Shown: positions 1 to 9,213, counted from the stretch's first letter. The stretch: DNA of 64,000 bases from Salinirubellus salinus (GCF_025231485.1 NZ_CP104003.1:1302001-1366000), one strand, 5' to 3'. Notes: generated by a model from the letters alone, not told the origin. Made by a program: numbers and translations.

Positions 1-923
1 CGGCCGTGTTGCTCACCGCGCTGAACCTCGTGGGGACGGAGAACGCCGCGCGCCTCCAGAACTACGTCGTCGGCCTGCTGTTGACCATCCTCGTGTTCTT
101 CCTCGGGTACGGCGGACTGGACGCGCTGGGCGTGTTCGGCCGCACGAGGGTGCCCGAGCAGTTCCTCCCGTTCGGACCGATGCCGATGTTCACCACCGCG
201 GCGCTCGTGTTCACCTCGTACCTCGGGTTCGCACAGGTGGCGACCGTCGCGGGCGACATCAAGCAGCCGGGACGGAACCTCCCGCTGGCGATGGTGGGGT
301 CGGTGCTCCTCGTCGGCGTGCTGTACGTCTCGACCATCTTCGTCGCCACCAGCGCGTTCGCGGCGTCGACGCTCTCCGGGTTCGGCGAGACGGCCATCGT
401 CGAGGTGGCCCGCGCGTTCGGCGGCGGCTCCGGCGCCATCGCCATCCTCGTCGCGGGGTTGCTGGCGACGCTGTCGAGCGCGAACGCTTCCGTCCTCGCC
501 ACGTCGCGGGCGCTGTTCGCGGTCAGCAAGGACGCCGTCGTCCCACGCCGCGCCAGTCGGATGAACCTCCGATACGGGACGCCGCACGTCGCGCTCGTGC
601 TGGGCGCGGGGCCGGTGCTGGTGCTGGTGTCGCTGAACCGCGTGGAGGTGCTGGCGGAGGTGGCCTCGTTCCTCCACCTCGTGATGTACGGACTGATGTG
701 CGTGGCGCTGATCGTGATGCGGCGCGACGAACCGGAGTGGTACGACCCGGCGTTCCGGGTCCCCGCCTACCCGGTGGTGGCAGGTCTCGGTGCCGTGGCG
801 AGCTTCGGCCTGCTCGCGTTCATGCAGTTGACCTCGCAGGTGGTCGGCGTCGTGGTGATGCTCGCGGCGGCCGGGTGGTACCGCTACTACGCGAACGACG
901 TCTCGCTGAAGGGGGTGATCTGA
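1..923 (+). CDS. APC-family amino acid permease, 3' part only
   Basis: The reading frame is already open at the window edge, so the N-terminal half is missing. The visible 305 or so residues hold about seven hydrophobic helices, an FTSYLGFAQVATVAGD segment and an SSANASVLATSRALFA stretch, both typical of the amino acid-polyamine-organocation superfamily (the segment around unwound TM6 and TM8). It is therefore probably a sodium- or proton-coupled amino acid transporter in the membrane. Its stop overlaps the start of the following UspA-like gene (TGATG), so the two are translationally coupled. Many haloarchaeal APC transporters carry a UspA domain on the same or the adjacent protein. The substrate cannot be told. 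Confidence 0.85.
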   Translation, partial: AVLLTALNLVGTENAARLQNYVVGLLLTILVFFLGYGGLDALGVFGRTRVPEQFLPFGPMPMFTTAALVFTSYLGFAQVATVAGDIKQPGRNLPLAMVGSVLLVGVLYVSTIFVATSAFAASTLSGFGETAIVEVARAFGGGSGAIAILVAGLLATLSSANASVLATSRALFAVSKDAVVPRRASRMNLRYGTPHVALVLGAGPVLVLVSLNRVEVLAEVASFLHLVMYGLMCVALIVMRRDEPEWYDPAFRVPAYPVVAGLGAVASFGLLAFMQLTSQVVGVVVMLAAAGWYRYYANDVSLKGVI

Positions 924-1675
924 TGGCCAACGGCCCAGAGGGTGACCTCTCCATCCGCGAACCGCCGAAGGTGCTCGTCCCCGTGCGGGTCCTGGAGGGG
1001 CAGACACTCCCGGCGTCGCTGGTCGAGTTCCTCGCGCCGGCGGACGTGGTGGTGCTCGGCTACCACGTCCTGCCCGAACAGACGCCGACCGAGCAGGCGA
1101 GCATGCAGTACGAGGAGCGCGCGCAGTCCGCCGTCGAGGACATCGTCACCGAGTTCCGGGAGGCCGGGCGCGAGCCCGAGACGCGCGTCGTCTTCACCCA
1201 CGACCGGGACCAGACGGTCGACCGGGTCGCCGCGGAGGTGGACGCCACGGCCGTGCTGTTGCCGAACCCGACCGGTGAGATAACGGACGTGCTGGTGGCT
1301 CTGCGTGGCGTCGTCGACACCGGCCGGCTCGCGGACCTCGTCGCGACGCTCCTCCACGGTGGCGAGGGGCGGGTGACGCTGTGGGGGCTCGACACCGGCG
1401 GGTCGTTCGAGGCCGACGCGGCCGTCGAACACGCCCGTGACACGCTGGAGCGCCGTGGACTCGGGGCCGACCGTATCACGGGCGAGACGACGCAGACCGA
1501 ACAGCCCGTCGTGGACATCGTCGGCCGCTCGGCCGCGTTCGACGTGGTTGTGATGGGCGAGGGTGGCGAGGGGCTCCTCTCGGTCCTGCTGGGTGAGGAC
1601 GCCGAGCGGGTCGCAGAGGGCGCCGTCGCGCCGGTGCTGGTCGTCCGCCCACGACCGGACCCGACGGCGGAGTGA
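923..1675 (+). CDS. UspA-like (universal stress protein) domain protein coupled to the permease
   Basis: This protein of about 250 residues has two alpha/beta halves. The first (VLVPVRVLEGQTLPASLVEF, then VVVLGYHVLPEQ) and the last (FDVVVMGEGGEGLLSVLLGEDAERV, then APVLVVRP) look like the opening and closing strands of UspA folds. The usual GxxGxxxxxxGSxxxxv nucleotide loop is degenerate. The ATG overlaps the permease stop by one base, which fixes this start over an upstream in-frame extension. The likely role is regulation of the partner transporter by nucleotide or stress state. That is inferred from gene order only. Confidence 0.75.
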   Translation: MANGPEGDLSIREPPKVLVPVRVLEGQTLPASLVEFLAPADVVVLGYHVLPEQTPTEQASMQYEERAQSAVEDIVTEFREAGREPETRVVFTHDRDQTVDRVAAEVDATAVLLPNPTGEITDVLVALRGVVDTGRLADLVATLLHGGEGRVTLWGLDTGGSFEADAAVEHARDTLERRGLGADRITGETTQTEQPVVDIVGRSAAFDVVVMGEGGEGLLSVLLGEDAERVAEGAVAPVLVVRPRPDPTAE

Positions 1676-1893
1676 CGCCTCTCGGGCGGCAGCGGACACC
1701 CGAGCGATGGGGCGTACGCTCGGGAGGTTGGAGATGCCGGCGCAACTGGTGCATCAGGCTTGGAATTGATTACCCCGTTCCGCCGGCAACAGGAAACGAG
1801 TCGGTGTCCGTTAAAGCTCTTTTGTCATCGGGTCGGTTGGTACTGGCCCTCACGGTGACAGAAAACGGGTTTCCGCGTCGACAGGAACGGTCG

Positions 1894-4287
1894 TCAGTCG
1901 AGGAGCCCATCCAGCAACTGGACCGCGAGTCGCTCGTCGAGCGGGTCGTTCGCGTTCCCACAGTGGGGTGACTGGACGCAGGCCGGGCACCCCGATTCGC
2001 AGGGGCACTCGCGTATCATCTCGCGGGTCGTCTCCATCAGGGCCTCGACGTCCTCGTAGCCCGACCGGGCGAGGCCGACGCCGCCGGGGTAGCCGTCGTA
2101 GATGAATATCGTCGGGACGCCGGTGTGTGGGTGCATCGGCGTGGACAGCCCGCCCACGTCGCGCCGGTCGCAGAGCACCGTCGTCGGAAACATCGCTATC
2201 ATCCCGTGTTCGGCGGCGTGGATGCCGCCGTCGAAGTCCCCGCTGGCTGCCACGCTGTCGCGCTCGCCGTCGTCGTGCGCGCTCTCACGCATCGCCGACT
2301 CCACGTCGGCCGGGACGGTGAAGTAGAGGCCGCGGGTCCGCAGGCTCGTCTCGGGGACGTCGAGTTCCTCCTCGCCGATGGTCTGGCCGGTGCGGGCGTC
2401 CTTGCGCTCGAATCCGGTTATCTGCTTGCGCATCGTCACCTCGGCGAACCGGACCGGCACGTCGTCGCGGGTCGCCAGCCGCTTGCCCGTCAGGTCCCGT
2501 TCGACGGTGATGGTCTTGTCGTGGAGCGTCCTGGTGTAGTAGTCCGCCCACGTCGGCTCGAGTTCGGCGACCCGCTGGTCGAGGTTCAGGTCGCGTACCT
2601 CGTACTTGCGGCCCTGGTGGTGGTAGACGGCCCCGCGGTGGGCGTCGCGCAGGGCGTCCTCGAACGGGAGTTCGGCGACCACCTCGTCGCGTCGCGTGTC
2701 GAGCAGGCGGATCGAGCGGTCGTCGATGGTCCGGAGGTGCACGTCCTGCTGTGGGGCGCCGTCCGTCGTCCACCGGGTGCCGTCGGCCGTGGAGCGCCGC
2801 TGGAGGTCACCGGTCGACTCCAGGTGGCTCACGAGGTCGGGGAACGACTCCCCGAACCACCGCTCGTCGTCGGTCGAGAGCCAGTTCTCGCTGGCCGCCG
2901 AGCGCACGTGGCCGGGCGCGAGCTGGTCGTTCTCCGGGTTCGTCACCGCCCGTTCGGGGTCGCCCTCGAAGAACGCGTCCGGGTGGCGCATGAAGTACTG
3001 GTCCAGCTGGTCCTCGCCGCCGACGAGGACGACGAGCGCTGGGTCCGTGCCACGGCCGGCGCGTCCGGCCTGCTGGAACGCGCTCATCCGCGTGCCGGGG
3101 TAGCCGTCCAGTATCACGCAGTCCAGCCCGCCGATGTCGACGCCGAGTTCGAGGGCGTTCGTCGACCACACCCCACGCGTCTCGCCCGACTTCAGCCCTG
3201 CCTCGATCTCCGCACGCCGCTCGTCCGTCAGCGCCGCCTGATACGCCCCGACGCCCCGTGCGGCCTCGTGAGCGCCGCGTTTGCGGAGTTCGTCGGCGCT
3301 GTCCGTGGCGTAGCGTTCGGCGGTCTGGCGCGACCGGCAGAACACGACCGTCTGGTAGCCACGTTCGACGAGGTCCACGAACAGGCGCTTCGACTCCGTG
3401 TGCGAGGAGCGACGCCGACCCGTCCCCTCGTTCCCCTCGTGTTCCGGCGGGTTCCAGAACAGCCAGTGACGCGGCCCGGTCGCGGAGGTGTCCGTCTCCA
3501 CCGAGACGAACGACTCGGCGGGCTGGGCGGTGACCGTCGCGGCGTGTTCGACCGGATTCCGGATCGTGGCCGAGCAGCAGACGTACTCGGGGGCGGCCCC
3601 GAACCGCTCGGCGACGCGGCCGAGGCGACGCAGCACGAGCGAGACGTGCGACCCGAACACGCCGCGGTAGGCGTGGACCTCGTCGACCACCACGGTCGAG
3701 AGCCGCTCGAAGAACCAGTCCCAGAGCCGGTGGGCGTGGGGCAGGATGCCGTAGTGCAGCATGTCCGGAGTCACGAGCAGCACGGTGGGCTGGCGCTCTC
3801 GGATGGCGGCCTTCTCCGAGCGACTCTGTCGGCCCGTGTACTGCGCGACCTGCACGCCCGACCCGAAGCCGAGCGCGTCGGCGAGGCCGGAGAGCGTCTC
3901 CTCCTGATCGTTGACGAGCGCGACCTGCGGGGCGACGTAGAGCGCCGTCCCGAGAGTGCTCCCGTCGTCGGCACGCTCGGCTGCCGCCGGGTCGTGCGCG
4001 GTCGCACCCATCGCCCGCTCGAAGGCAGGGACGGTGTACGCGAGGCTCTTGCCGCTGGCGGTGGGGGTCGAGAGGACGACGTTCCGCCCCGCCCGGACCG
4101 CCTCGACCGCCCGGTGCTGGTGCGCGTAGAGCCGGTCGATACCGCGGTCGGCGAGCGCCGACGCCAGCCGTGACTCGAGGGGTATCTCGTCCCCGAACGC
4201 GGCCGCTCGCCCGGCTACGATCTCGTGTGTCTGGAGCTGGTCGTCGAAGTAGGGTCGGTCACGCAGCCACTCGACGGTCTCGTCCAC
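1894..4287 (-). CDS. DEAD/DEAH-box ATP-dependent helicase with DUF1998 domain (MrfA/YprA/Hrq1 type)
   Basis: This 797-residue superfamily 2 helicase has Walker A TPTASGKS at residues 74-81, a DEVH box at 202-205, a SATIRNP motif III and a C-terminal helicase domain with ELGVDIGGLD and QAGRAGRG. The C-terminal DUF1998 region ends in a cysteine cluster (C761, C763, C767, C770, C776). In Bacillus MrfA a matching four-Cys zinc site goes with 3'-5' unwinding and repair of mitomycin-type damage. The start is GTG, 3 nt after the UPF0058 stop, so the two form an operon. A repair role is inferred from the family. Length and domain order look complete. Confidence 0.88.
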   Translation of the reverse strand: MDETVEWLRDRPYFDDQLQTHEIVAGRAAAFGDEIPLESRLASALADRGIDRLYAHQHRAVEAVRAGRNVVLSTPTASGKSLAYTVPAFERAMGATAHDPAAAERADDGSTLGTALYVAPQVALVNDQEETLSGLADALGFGSGVQVAQYTGRQSRSEKAAIRERQPTVLLVTPDMLHYGILPHAHRLWDWFFERLSTVVVDEVHAYRGVFGSHVSLVLRRLGRVAERFGAAPEYVCCSATIRNPVEHAATVTAQPAESFVSVETDTSATGPRHWLFWNPPEHEGNEGTGRRRSSHTESKRLFVDLVERGYQTVVFCRSRQTAERYATDSADELRKRGAHEAARGVGAYQAALTDERRAEIEAGLKSGETRGVWSTNALELGVDIGGLDCVILDGYPGTRMSAFQQAGRAGRGTDPALVVLVGGEDQLDQYFMRHPDAFFEGDPERAVTNPENDQLAPGHVRSAASENWLSTDDERWFGESFPDLVSHLESTGDLQRRSTADGTRWTTDGAPQQDVHLRTIDDRSIRLLDTRRDEVVAELPFEDALRDAHRGAVYHHQGRKYEVRDLNLDQRVAELEPTWADYYTRTLHDKTITVERDLTGKRLATRDDVPVRFAEVTMRKQITGFERKDARTGQTIGEEELDVPETSLRTRGLYFTVPADVESAMRESAHDDGERDSVAASGDFDGGIHAAEHGMIAMFPTTVLCDRRDVGGLSTPMHPHTGVPTIFIYDGYPGGVGLARSGYEDVEALMETTREMIRECPCESGCPACVQSPHCGNANDPLDERLAVQLLDGLLD

Positions 4288-4290
4288 GCC

Positions 4291-4518
4291 TCAGTCCGCA
4301 CGCAGGCGGGGCGGCACGCCACCCATCTCCTCGGCCATCGCACCCGCGAGAGCGAACACCGCCGCCTCGTGTTCGGGCTTGCCGCGGTGGATGGAAGTCG
4401 GCTTGACGTCCATCGCGTCGTACTCGGGGGCGGGGATGGGCTGGCCCGTGGCCTGCTCGTAGAACTCGCGTAGCTCCGCGAGGAGCCCGTGAACGTAGAC
4501 GAGTTCCTGTTTTCTCAT
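4291..4518 (-). CDS. UPF0058 family protein
   Basis: This 75-residue protein begins MRKQELVYVHGLLAELREFYE, the signature N-terminus of the archaeal UPF0058 family (small helical proteins of unknown function, common in haloarchaea). It has no cysteines and no membrane segment. It is the promoter-proximal gene of a two-gene unit with the DUF1998 helicase. Close linkage hints at a nucleic-acid-related role, but nothing in the sequence proves it. Confidence 0.8.
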   Translation of the reverse strand: MRKQELVYVHGLLAELREFYEQATGQPIPAPEYDAMDVKPTSIHRGKPEHEAAVFALAGAMAEEMGGVPPRLRAD

Positions 4519-4540
4519 GTGGTATCAGTAGTGTCCCCAC

Positions 4541-4551
4541 GCTCATATGCG
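4541..4551 (-). promoter_or_regulatory. TATA-like box for the UPF0058-helicase operon
   Basis: On the minus strand a CATATGAG element is centred about 28 bp before the ATG at 4518. This is the spacing expected for a leaderless haloarchaeal transcript. Confidence 0.45.
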
Positions 4552-4637
4552 TGTCTCAAGGGGTAATCGAGACGGTCGACGACTCGAGATTCGACCGGCA
4601 CGAAACCCTTTTTTTCCGTGGCTGCAGTCGTTAGACC

Positions 4638-5441
4638 ATGCCACTCGCCGACCCGACGCCGTTACACCTGCTCGCGTCGCTCGGCACCGCCGCGTTCGTC
4701 CTCGTGCTGCTCGTCGTGCTCCGGCCCCCGGTGACGCGGGCGACGCCCGTCGCGTTCACACCGTGGGCGTGTGTCGCGGCGTTCACCCACTACCTCGCGC
4801 TGGAGGGCATCTACCCACCGACCGTCGAGCCCCTGTTCGGCGGCACGCTGGTCGGGCCGACGGTGTTCGCGCTCGCCGGGGGGCTCTGGCTCCTGTTCCG
4901 TGGCCTCGCCGTCGTCCGCGACCGTGAGGAACGCGGCGTCTACCTCGCCGCGTCCGGTGCCGGCGTCGCGCTCGGACTGGGCGTGGTCACCGTCTCGACG
5001 CTCTCGTTCCAGCGAGGTGATGCGTTCGTCCTCGTCGGCGTCCCCACGCTGGCCCTGGTGCTCTCCGGCGTGGGCTACCTGAGTCTCGGGCTGGTCGACC
5101 CGCCGGGGTTCGCTCGCGCCAGACTCGCCGGTTACCTCGTCGCCTTCGCCCAGACGTTCGACGGGGTCGCCAGCGCCCTCCTCGTCGACGGGCTCGGACG
5201 CGAGGTGACCCGGCCGAGCGTCGAGGTCGCCTTCGCCATCGCCGGGACCGTCGGGAGCCCCGAACTGCTCGGCGTGGGCTGGCTGCTCGTCGTCCCCCGA
5301 CTCGTCCTCTCGCTCGTCGCCGTGGCCGCGCTCACCCGCGGGAGCGTCGAGACGGAGGTGTACCGCGTGCTGGCGCTGGCGGTGCTCGTCGCCGCGGGTG
5401 TCGCCCCCGGAGTGACCGCGATACTGGAGGCGACAGGATGA
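4638..5441 (+). CDS. DUF63 family integral membrane protein
   Basis: This polytopic protein of 267 residues has about eight hydrophobic helices. It carries the conserved AQTFDGVAS segment (residues 174-182) that marks archaeal DUF63 proteins. The function of the family is unknown. A second, more typical DUF63 protein lies at 49042-50205. The next gene starts inside its stop codon (ATGA), so this is the first gene of a two-gene unit. A T-rich element about 25 bp upstream of the ATG suggests a leaderless start. Confidence 0.75.
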   Translation: MPLADPTPLHLLASLGTAAFVLVLLVVLRPPVTRATPVAFTPWACVAAFTHYLALEGIYPPTVEPLFGGTLVGPTVFALAGGLWLLFRGLAVVRDREERGVYLAASGAGVALGLGVVTVSTLSFQRGDAFVLVGVPTLALVLSGVGYLSLGLVDPPGFARARLAGYLVAFAQTFDGVASALLVDGLGREVTRPSVEVAFAIAGTVGSPELLGVGWLLVVPRLVLSLVAVAALTRGSVETEVYRVLALAVLVAAGVAPGVTAILEATG

Positions 5442-5716
5442 CCGGGGACGACTCCCCGTACGAGCGGGCGGTGAGCCGGAGTGGGTCGAAGGTAGACCGG
5501 GGACCCGACGCGTTCGGCGTCTCCATCGCCATCGGCGTGGGCGTGGTCGTCGGCCTCGCGCTCGGGCTGCCCGCACTCCCGTCGGGGACGGTGGCCGTCG
5601 GCGGGTTCGACGTCGACGCGGTGGGCGCCGTGCTGCTCGCCTCCGTGCTGTCCGTCCTCGTCGTCCCGCTCGGGACGTACGTGCTCTACCAGCTGTTCTT
5701 CTTCGCCGACCGGTAG
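5438..5716 (+). CDS. small two-helix membrane protein, unknown function
   Basis: This 92-residue protein has a polar N-terminus (about 25 residues) and two hydrophobic helices, near residues 28-45 and 60-88. It starts within the stop codon of the DUF63 gene and is probably co-translated with it. I do not recognise a family. It ends just before the convergent CBS gene. Confidence 0.65.
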   Translation: MTGDDSPYERAVSRSGSKVDRGPDAFGVSIAIGVGVVVGLALGLPALPSGTVAVGGFDVDAVGAVLLASVLSVLVVPLGTYVLYQLFFFADR

Positions 5717-5717
5717 C

Positions 5718-6161
5718 TCACTCGAACTCGCCCTTGCTCATGTCCGGTTCGGGCTGGGCGGTCATCCCCACCTGGTAGCGCGGCAGGTACAGCGCGAGGT
5801 CGGTGGTGGTGATGATGCCGACGGCGCGGCCCTCCTCGGCGACGGGTAGTTTCTTCACGCCGTTGTGACCCATCCGCTCGCCCGCGACGCGGACCGTCTC
5901 GTCCGGACCGATGGTGACCACGGGGTCGGTCATCAGTTCGGCCACGGTCGTCTCGGCGGGGTCGCGGGCGTCCGCGACGCTCTCGACGACGTCCGACTCC
6001 GTGACGATGCCCTCGATGCGGTCCTCACCCACGATCAGCGACCCGATACCTGCCGCCGCGAGCGTCCGTGCCGCCTCGGCGACGGTCGTCTCCGCCGCCA
6101 CCGTCTGGACGGGTGTCGTCATGACCTCGCTGACCGGCGTGTCTATCTCCTCGTCTGACAT
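5718..6161 (-). CDS. CBS-domain pair protein
   Basis: This 147-residue protein is almost entirely two CBS repeats. Each opens with a VSEVMTTPVQTV- or VAELMTDPVVTI-type strand-helix and carries a GIVTESDVV or GIITTTDLA motif. Such pairs bind adenosyl ligands (AMP, ATP, SAM) and act as energy or ligand sensors, usually on a partner protein. The longer open frame upstream was rejected because its first 86 residues are Arg/Pro-rich and not acidic; MSDEEIDTPVSE is the natural start. The partner is not evident from the neighbours. Confidence 0.85.
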   Translation of the reverse strand: MSDEEIDTPVSEVMTTPVQTVAAETTVAEAARTLAAAGIGSLIVGEDRIEGIVTESDVVESVADARDPAETTVAELMTDPVVTIGPDETVRVAGERMGHNGVKKLPVAEEGRAVGIITTTDLALYLPRYQVGMTAQPEPDMSKGEFE

Positions 6162-6273
6162 GGGAGGATGGTAGAGCGGCCCGCGCATAAGCGGGGGACC
6201 AGCCGGCATATCTCGCCGGTCCCTTGGCTGAGGGCGACGATACGCTTTTTCTGTGACGATGCCACGAACGGGT

Positions 6274-6678
6274 ATGGCACCGACACCCACGCCCCGGTAC
6301 CGGGGACCCATCGGTCCGGATCGCATCATGGAGTACTGGAGCTGGGTGGCGTGGGCGCTGTTCCTGCTGGTGACGGTGGATATGCTGACGACGCTGTTCG
6401 CCGCGAGTGTCCTCGGCACGGCCGCGGAGGCGAACCCGCTGATGCGCTGGGCGCTCGAACGTGGACTGGGGACGCTGCTGGTCCTGAACCTCGCCGCCGT
6501 CGTGTCCGTCGTCGCGTTCTTCTACGCACTCGTCCAGATGCTCGAACGGACCCCGGAGCGCTACCAGTCCGAGTTCTCGCTCGTCGTCGAGGTGTGGCTC
6601 GGTCTGTTGCTGTTCGCGGGACTCGCCGTGTTCGCGAACAACCTCAGCGCCATCTTCCTCGGCCAGTCGCTGCTCTGA
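6274..6678 (+). CDS. DUF5658-like small membrane protein
   Basis: This protein of about 134 residues has a short Pro-rich N-terminus and four predicted helices. A conserved-looking VDMLTTLFA segment and EANPLMRW follow the first helix, resembling the DUF5658 pattern. The ATG at 6274 lies about 26 bp after a TACGCTTTTT element, which favours it over the earlier in-frame GTG (6253) and ATG (6259). The function is unknown. Confidence 0.65.
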   Translation: MAPTPTPRYRGPIGPDRIMEYWSWVAWALFLLVTVDMLTTLFAASVLGTAAEANPLMRWALERGLGTLLVLNLAAVVSVVAFFYALVQMLERTPERYQSEFSLVVEVWLGLLLFAGLAVFANNLSAIFLGQSLL

Positions 6679-6846
6679 ACTCCCCGTGTGAACGATTCAC
6701 AGAGTTTAGTACCGTCGAGCGCGTAGTGTAGCTGGCGTGCACGGCGGTACCGACTGTCACCTTGGGTAGGGAGAGAGCACGGTTCCTGTCTGGCACGCCC
6801 TCTGCGGTTCTCTCAGAACTCGTGGCCGTGGCGCTAGACTCGGGTC

Positions 6847-7032
6847 TCAGCGACCGTCCCAGTCGGCGCGACAGTCTTCGTCACAGAAGTGCGCGCTCTG
6901 GACGTGGTCGTCCTCGACCCACGTCAGCACCCTGTGGCTGGGGCTGTGTACGATCGGTCGGTCGCAGGCCGAACACCTCGGCGCGTCGGCCTCGGTGACG
7001 TCCTCACCGAGGTCCGAAGTCGGGTCTACCAT
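6847..7032 (-). CDS. small zinc-finger protein (CxxC...C...C)
   Basis: This 61-residue acidic protein has CSACD (residues 19-23) and FCDEDCRADW near the C-terminus, which together give four cysteines arranged as a zinc-binding treble-clef-like knuckle. This kind of microprotein is abundant in haloarchaea and mostly uncharacterised. The region 6679-6846 before it holds no gene that I can see. Confidence 0.65.
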   Translation of the reverse strand: MVDPTSDLGEDVTEADAPRCSACDRPIVHSPSHRVLTWVEDDHVQSAHFCDEDCRADWDGR

Positions 7033-7098
7033 TACAGAACAGTGGCGCAGCGGCCCACTTAGCCCCTCCCGTTCGTGGGCTATCTTGCCGGCCGGTCC

Positions 7099-7962
7099 CT
7101 ACTCGCTCCGGCGGTACTCGGGGTCGAACATCTGGACCGACATCGGGGCCGGGTCCCCCTCGGTGAGGTTGTACTCCGAGAAGTCGGTGACGCCGTTCTC
7201 CCGCAGGAAGTCCTCGTCGAGCACCGCGTTCCCGGTGAACTCGGCGGGGTCGCGCGACAGCATCTCGAGGACGGTGTCGGACAGGATCTCCGGGTGGCGC
7301 CAGTCGTCCTCCGTACCCAGGCCGAAGTAACGCGTCGCGCGAGTGTCGATGGCCGTCACGGGCCAGAACGTGTTACAGCCCACGTCCCACGCCGCGAGTT
7401 CGTCGGCCAGCGAGAGCGTGATGAACGACATCCCGAGCTTCGTCCAGGCGTAGGGGGCGTGCCCCGGAGCGCGGTCCACCTTCACCGGCGGCGCGTTCGT
7501 CAGGAGCCACGCGTCGTCGACCTCCTTCAGGTGGTCGAGGAACGTGTACGAGGTGATGTAGGTGCCTCGCACGTTCACGTCGGTCAGCAGGTCGAACCGG
7601 TTCGGTGGGAGGTCCTCGACGTTCACCGGCTGGATGGCCGAGGCGTTGTTGACGACGATGTTCACCTCGCCGAAGTGGTCGACGGCCTCCTCGAACGCCG
7701 CCTCGACGCTCTCGTCCTCGCGGAGGTTCAGTTCGATGGGGAGTGCGTCGACGCCGAGTGCCTCGGCCTCGCGGGCGGTCTGCTCGATGGTCCCCTCGAG
7801 GTCACGCTCCTCGCCGTAGTCGTTCTCCTCGCTGGTCTTGCCGGTCGAGACGATGTTACAGCCCTGCTCGGCCAGCGCCAACGCGAGGTGCTTGCCGATG
7901 CCGCGGGTGGTCCCCGTGATGAACGCCGTGCTCCCGGAGAGGTCGGGTTTCTCGAGACTCAT
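7099..7962 (-). CDS. short-chain dehydrogenase/reductase, HSDL2-like
   Basis: This 287-residue Rossmann protein has the cofactor loop TGTTRGIG (residues 16-23), NNAS (105-108) and a YxxxK pair (Y171, K175). The long insert after strand 2 and the tail WPVTAIDTRATRYFG resemble hydroxysteroid dehydrogenase-like 2 proteins. The position expected to hold the catalytic serine reads LLTNAPP, so Ser appears replaced by Asn or Ala. A CTTATGA element about 29 bp upstream of the ATG supports the start. The substrate is unknown. The replaced residue raises the question whether the enzyme is redox-active. Confidence 0.82.
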   Translation of the reverse strand: MSLEKPDLSGSTAFITGTTRGIGKHLALALAEQGCNIVSTGKTSEENDYGEERDLEGTIEQTAREAEALGVDALPIELNLREDESVEAAFEEAVDHFGEVNIVVNNASAIQPVNVEDLPPNRFDLLTDVNVRGTYITSYTFLDHLKEVDDAWLLTNAPPVKVDRAPGHAPYAWTKLGMSFITLSLADELAAWDVGCNTFWPVTAIDTRATRYFGLGTEDDWRHPEILSDTVLEMLSRDPAEFTGNAVLDEDFLRENGVTDFSEYNLTEGDPAPMSVQMFDPEYRRSE

Positions 7963-8028
7963 GCGCCCGAGGTTCGGTGCCCCCCGTCATAAGACCGACC
8001 ATACCGGGAATACCTCCACCGTGACCCG

Positions 8029-9213
8029 TCAGCGGTCGCGAGAGACACGCTCGCCCGGGAGGACGCGCGCACCGGCTGAGAGGACGACACCGGGGTCGAG
8101 GCTCGCGTTCACGCCCGTCTTCGCATCCGGGCCGGCGACGAGGCCCATCTTCCGGCGGCCCGTCGAGACCCGGTCGCCCTTCACCGTCATCTTCACGGCC
8201 GCGCCGTCGTGACGCAGGTTGGCGATCTGGGTCCCGGCCCCGAGGTTCACGCCTGGCCCGAGCACCGAGTCCCCGAGGTAGGTCAGGTGGGGGACGTTCG
8301 ACCCCGCCATCACGACGCTGTTCTTCACCTCGACGCCGTGGCCGACGTGGACGTCCTCGGCCAGCAGGGTCGCCCCCCGGAGGTAGGCGTTCGGGCCGAC
8401 GTCTGCACCCGCCCGGATCAGCGCCGGTCCCTCGACGACGACGCCCGGTTCGACGGTGGCACCCTCCTCGACGACCACGTCGCCGCGCAGGTCGGCGTCG
8501 CCCTTCACCGCACCGTCGACCCGTCGCTCCAGTTCGCCCAGTTTCCACTCGTTGGCCTCGAGGAGTTCCCACGGCCTGCCCACCCCCATCCACCGCTCGA
8601 CGGGGACGGCGCTGACCTCGCGCTCCGCGACCAGCCGCTCGACCACGTCGGTGATCTCGTACTCGCCACGTTCGGACTTCTCGACCTCGCCGACCCACTC
8701 GCGGGCCTCGGCGGGAAAGTGGTACGCCCCGACGTTGACGCGGTCGCTGGGCGGGTCAGCGGGCTTCTCGACCACGTCCACGACCCGGTCGCCCTCGAGC
8801 GAGAAGACACCGTAGGGCCGCGGGTCGTCGACCTGGTACGCGCCGAGCGAGGGGCAGGTGTCGAACAGCGCCTCGATGCTCCCCTGGTCGTAGAGGTCGT
8901 CACCGTTCATGACGACGAAGTCGCCGTCGAGGTACCCGGTGGCGGCGTCGACGGCGTGGGCGGTGCCGAGTTGCTCCTCCTGGACGGCGTACTCGACGGG
9001 GACCCCGCGGTACTCGCTCCCGAAGTACTCGCGGACGGCGTCGGCCTCGTAGCCCACGACGAAGACGAGTTCGTCGGCCCCTGCGTCGACGGCCCCGTCG
9101 ACGGTGTGGGCCACGAGCGGCCGGTCGGCCACGGGGAGCATCGGCTTCGGTACCGTCTCGGTCAGTGGCCGCATCCGGGTCCCCTCGCCGGCCGCGAGCA
9201 CGACTGCTTGCAT
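8029..9213 (-). CDS. glmU: GlmU-like bifunctional sugar-1-phosphate nucleotidylyltransferase / acetyltransferase
   Basis: The N-terminal GT-A nucleotidyltransferase domain carries GEGTRMRP (residues 9-16), KPMLPV and a GDDL metal site. The second half (about 245-394) is a left-handed beta-helix with NSVVMAGSNVPHLTYLGDS, the acetyltransferase-type hexapeptide signature of archaeal GlmU homologues. The expected reactions are acetylation of glucosamine-1-phosphate and formation of UDP-GlcNAc, or a related sugar nucleotide, feeding surface glycan synthesis. Starting at MQAVVLAAG drops a five-residue upstream extension. The paralogues in haloarchaea differ in sugar preference, so the exact substrate is uncertain. 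Confidence 0.8.
   Translation of the reverse strand: MQAVVLAAGEGTRMRPLTETVPKPMLPVADRPLVAHTVDGAVDAGADELVFVVGYEADAVREYFGSEYRGVPVEYAVQEEQLGTAHAVDAATGYLDGDFVVMNGDDLYDQGSIEALFDTCPSLGAYQVDDPRPYGVFSLEGDRVVDVVEKPADPPSDRVNVGAYHFPAEAREWVGEVEKSERGEYEITDVVERLVAEREVSAVPVERWMGVGRPWELLEANEWKLGELERRVDGAVKGDADLRGDVVVEEGATVEPGVVVEGPALIRAGADVGPNAYLRGATLLAEDVHVGHGVEVKNSVVMAGSNVPHLTYLGDSVLGPGVNLGAGTQIANLRHDGAAVKMTVKGDRVSTGRRKMGLVAGPDAKTGVNASLDPGVVLSAGARVLPGERVSRDR

Noticed and set aside
1676..1893. Possible small gene between the UspA-like gene and the helicase
   Set aside because: Short frames there have no start context, no motif and poor acidic composition; I see only a weak TTAAAGCTCTTTTG AT-rich patch.
2125..4173. 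682-codon open frame on the plus strand opposite the helicase
   Set aside because: It is a GC-rich antisense shadow: Arg/Val/Gly-rich, no domain, while the minus strand encodes a complete helicase with all motifs.
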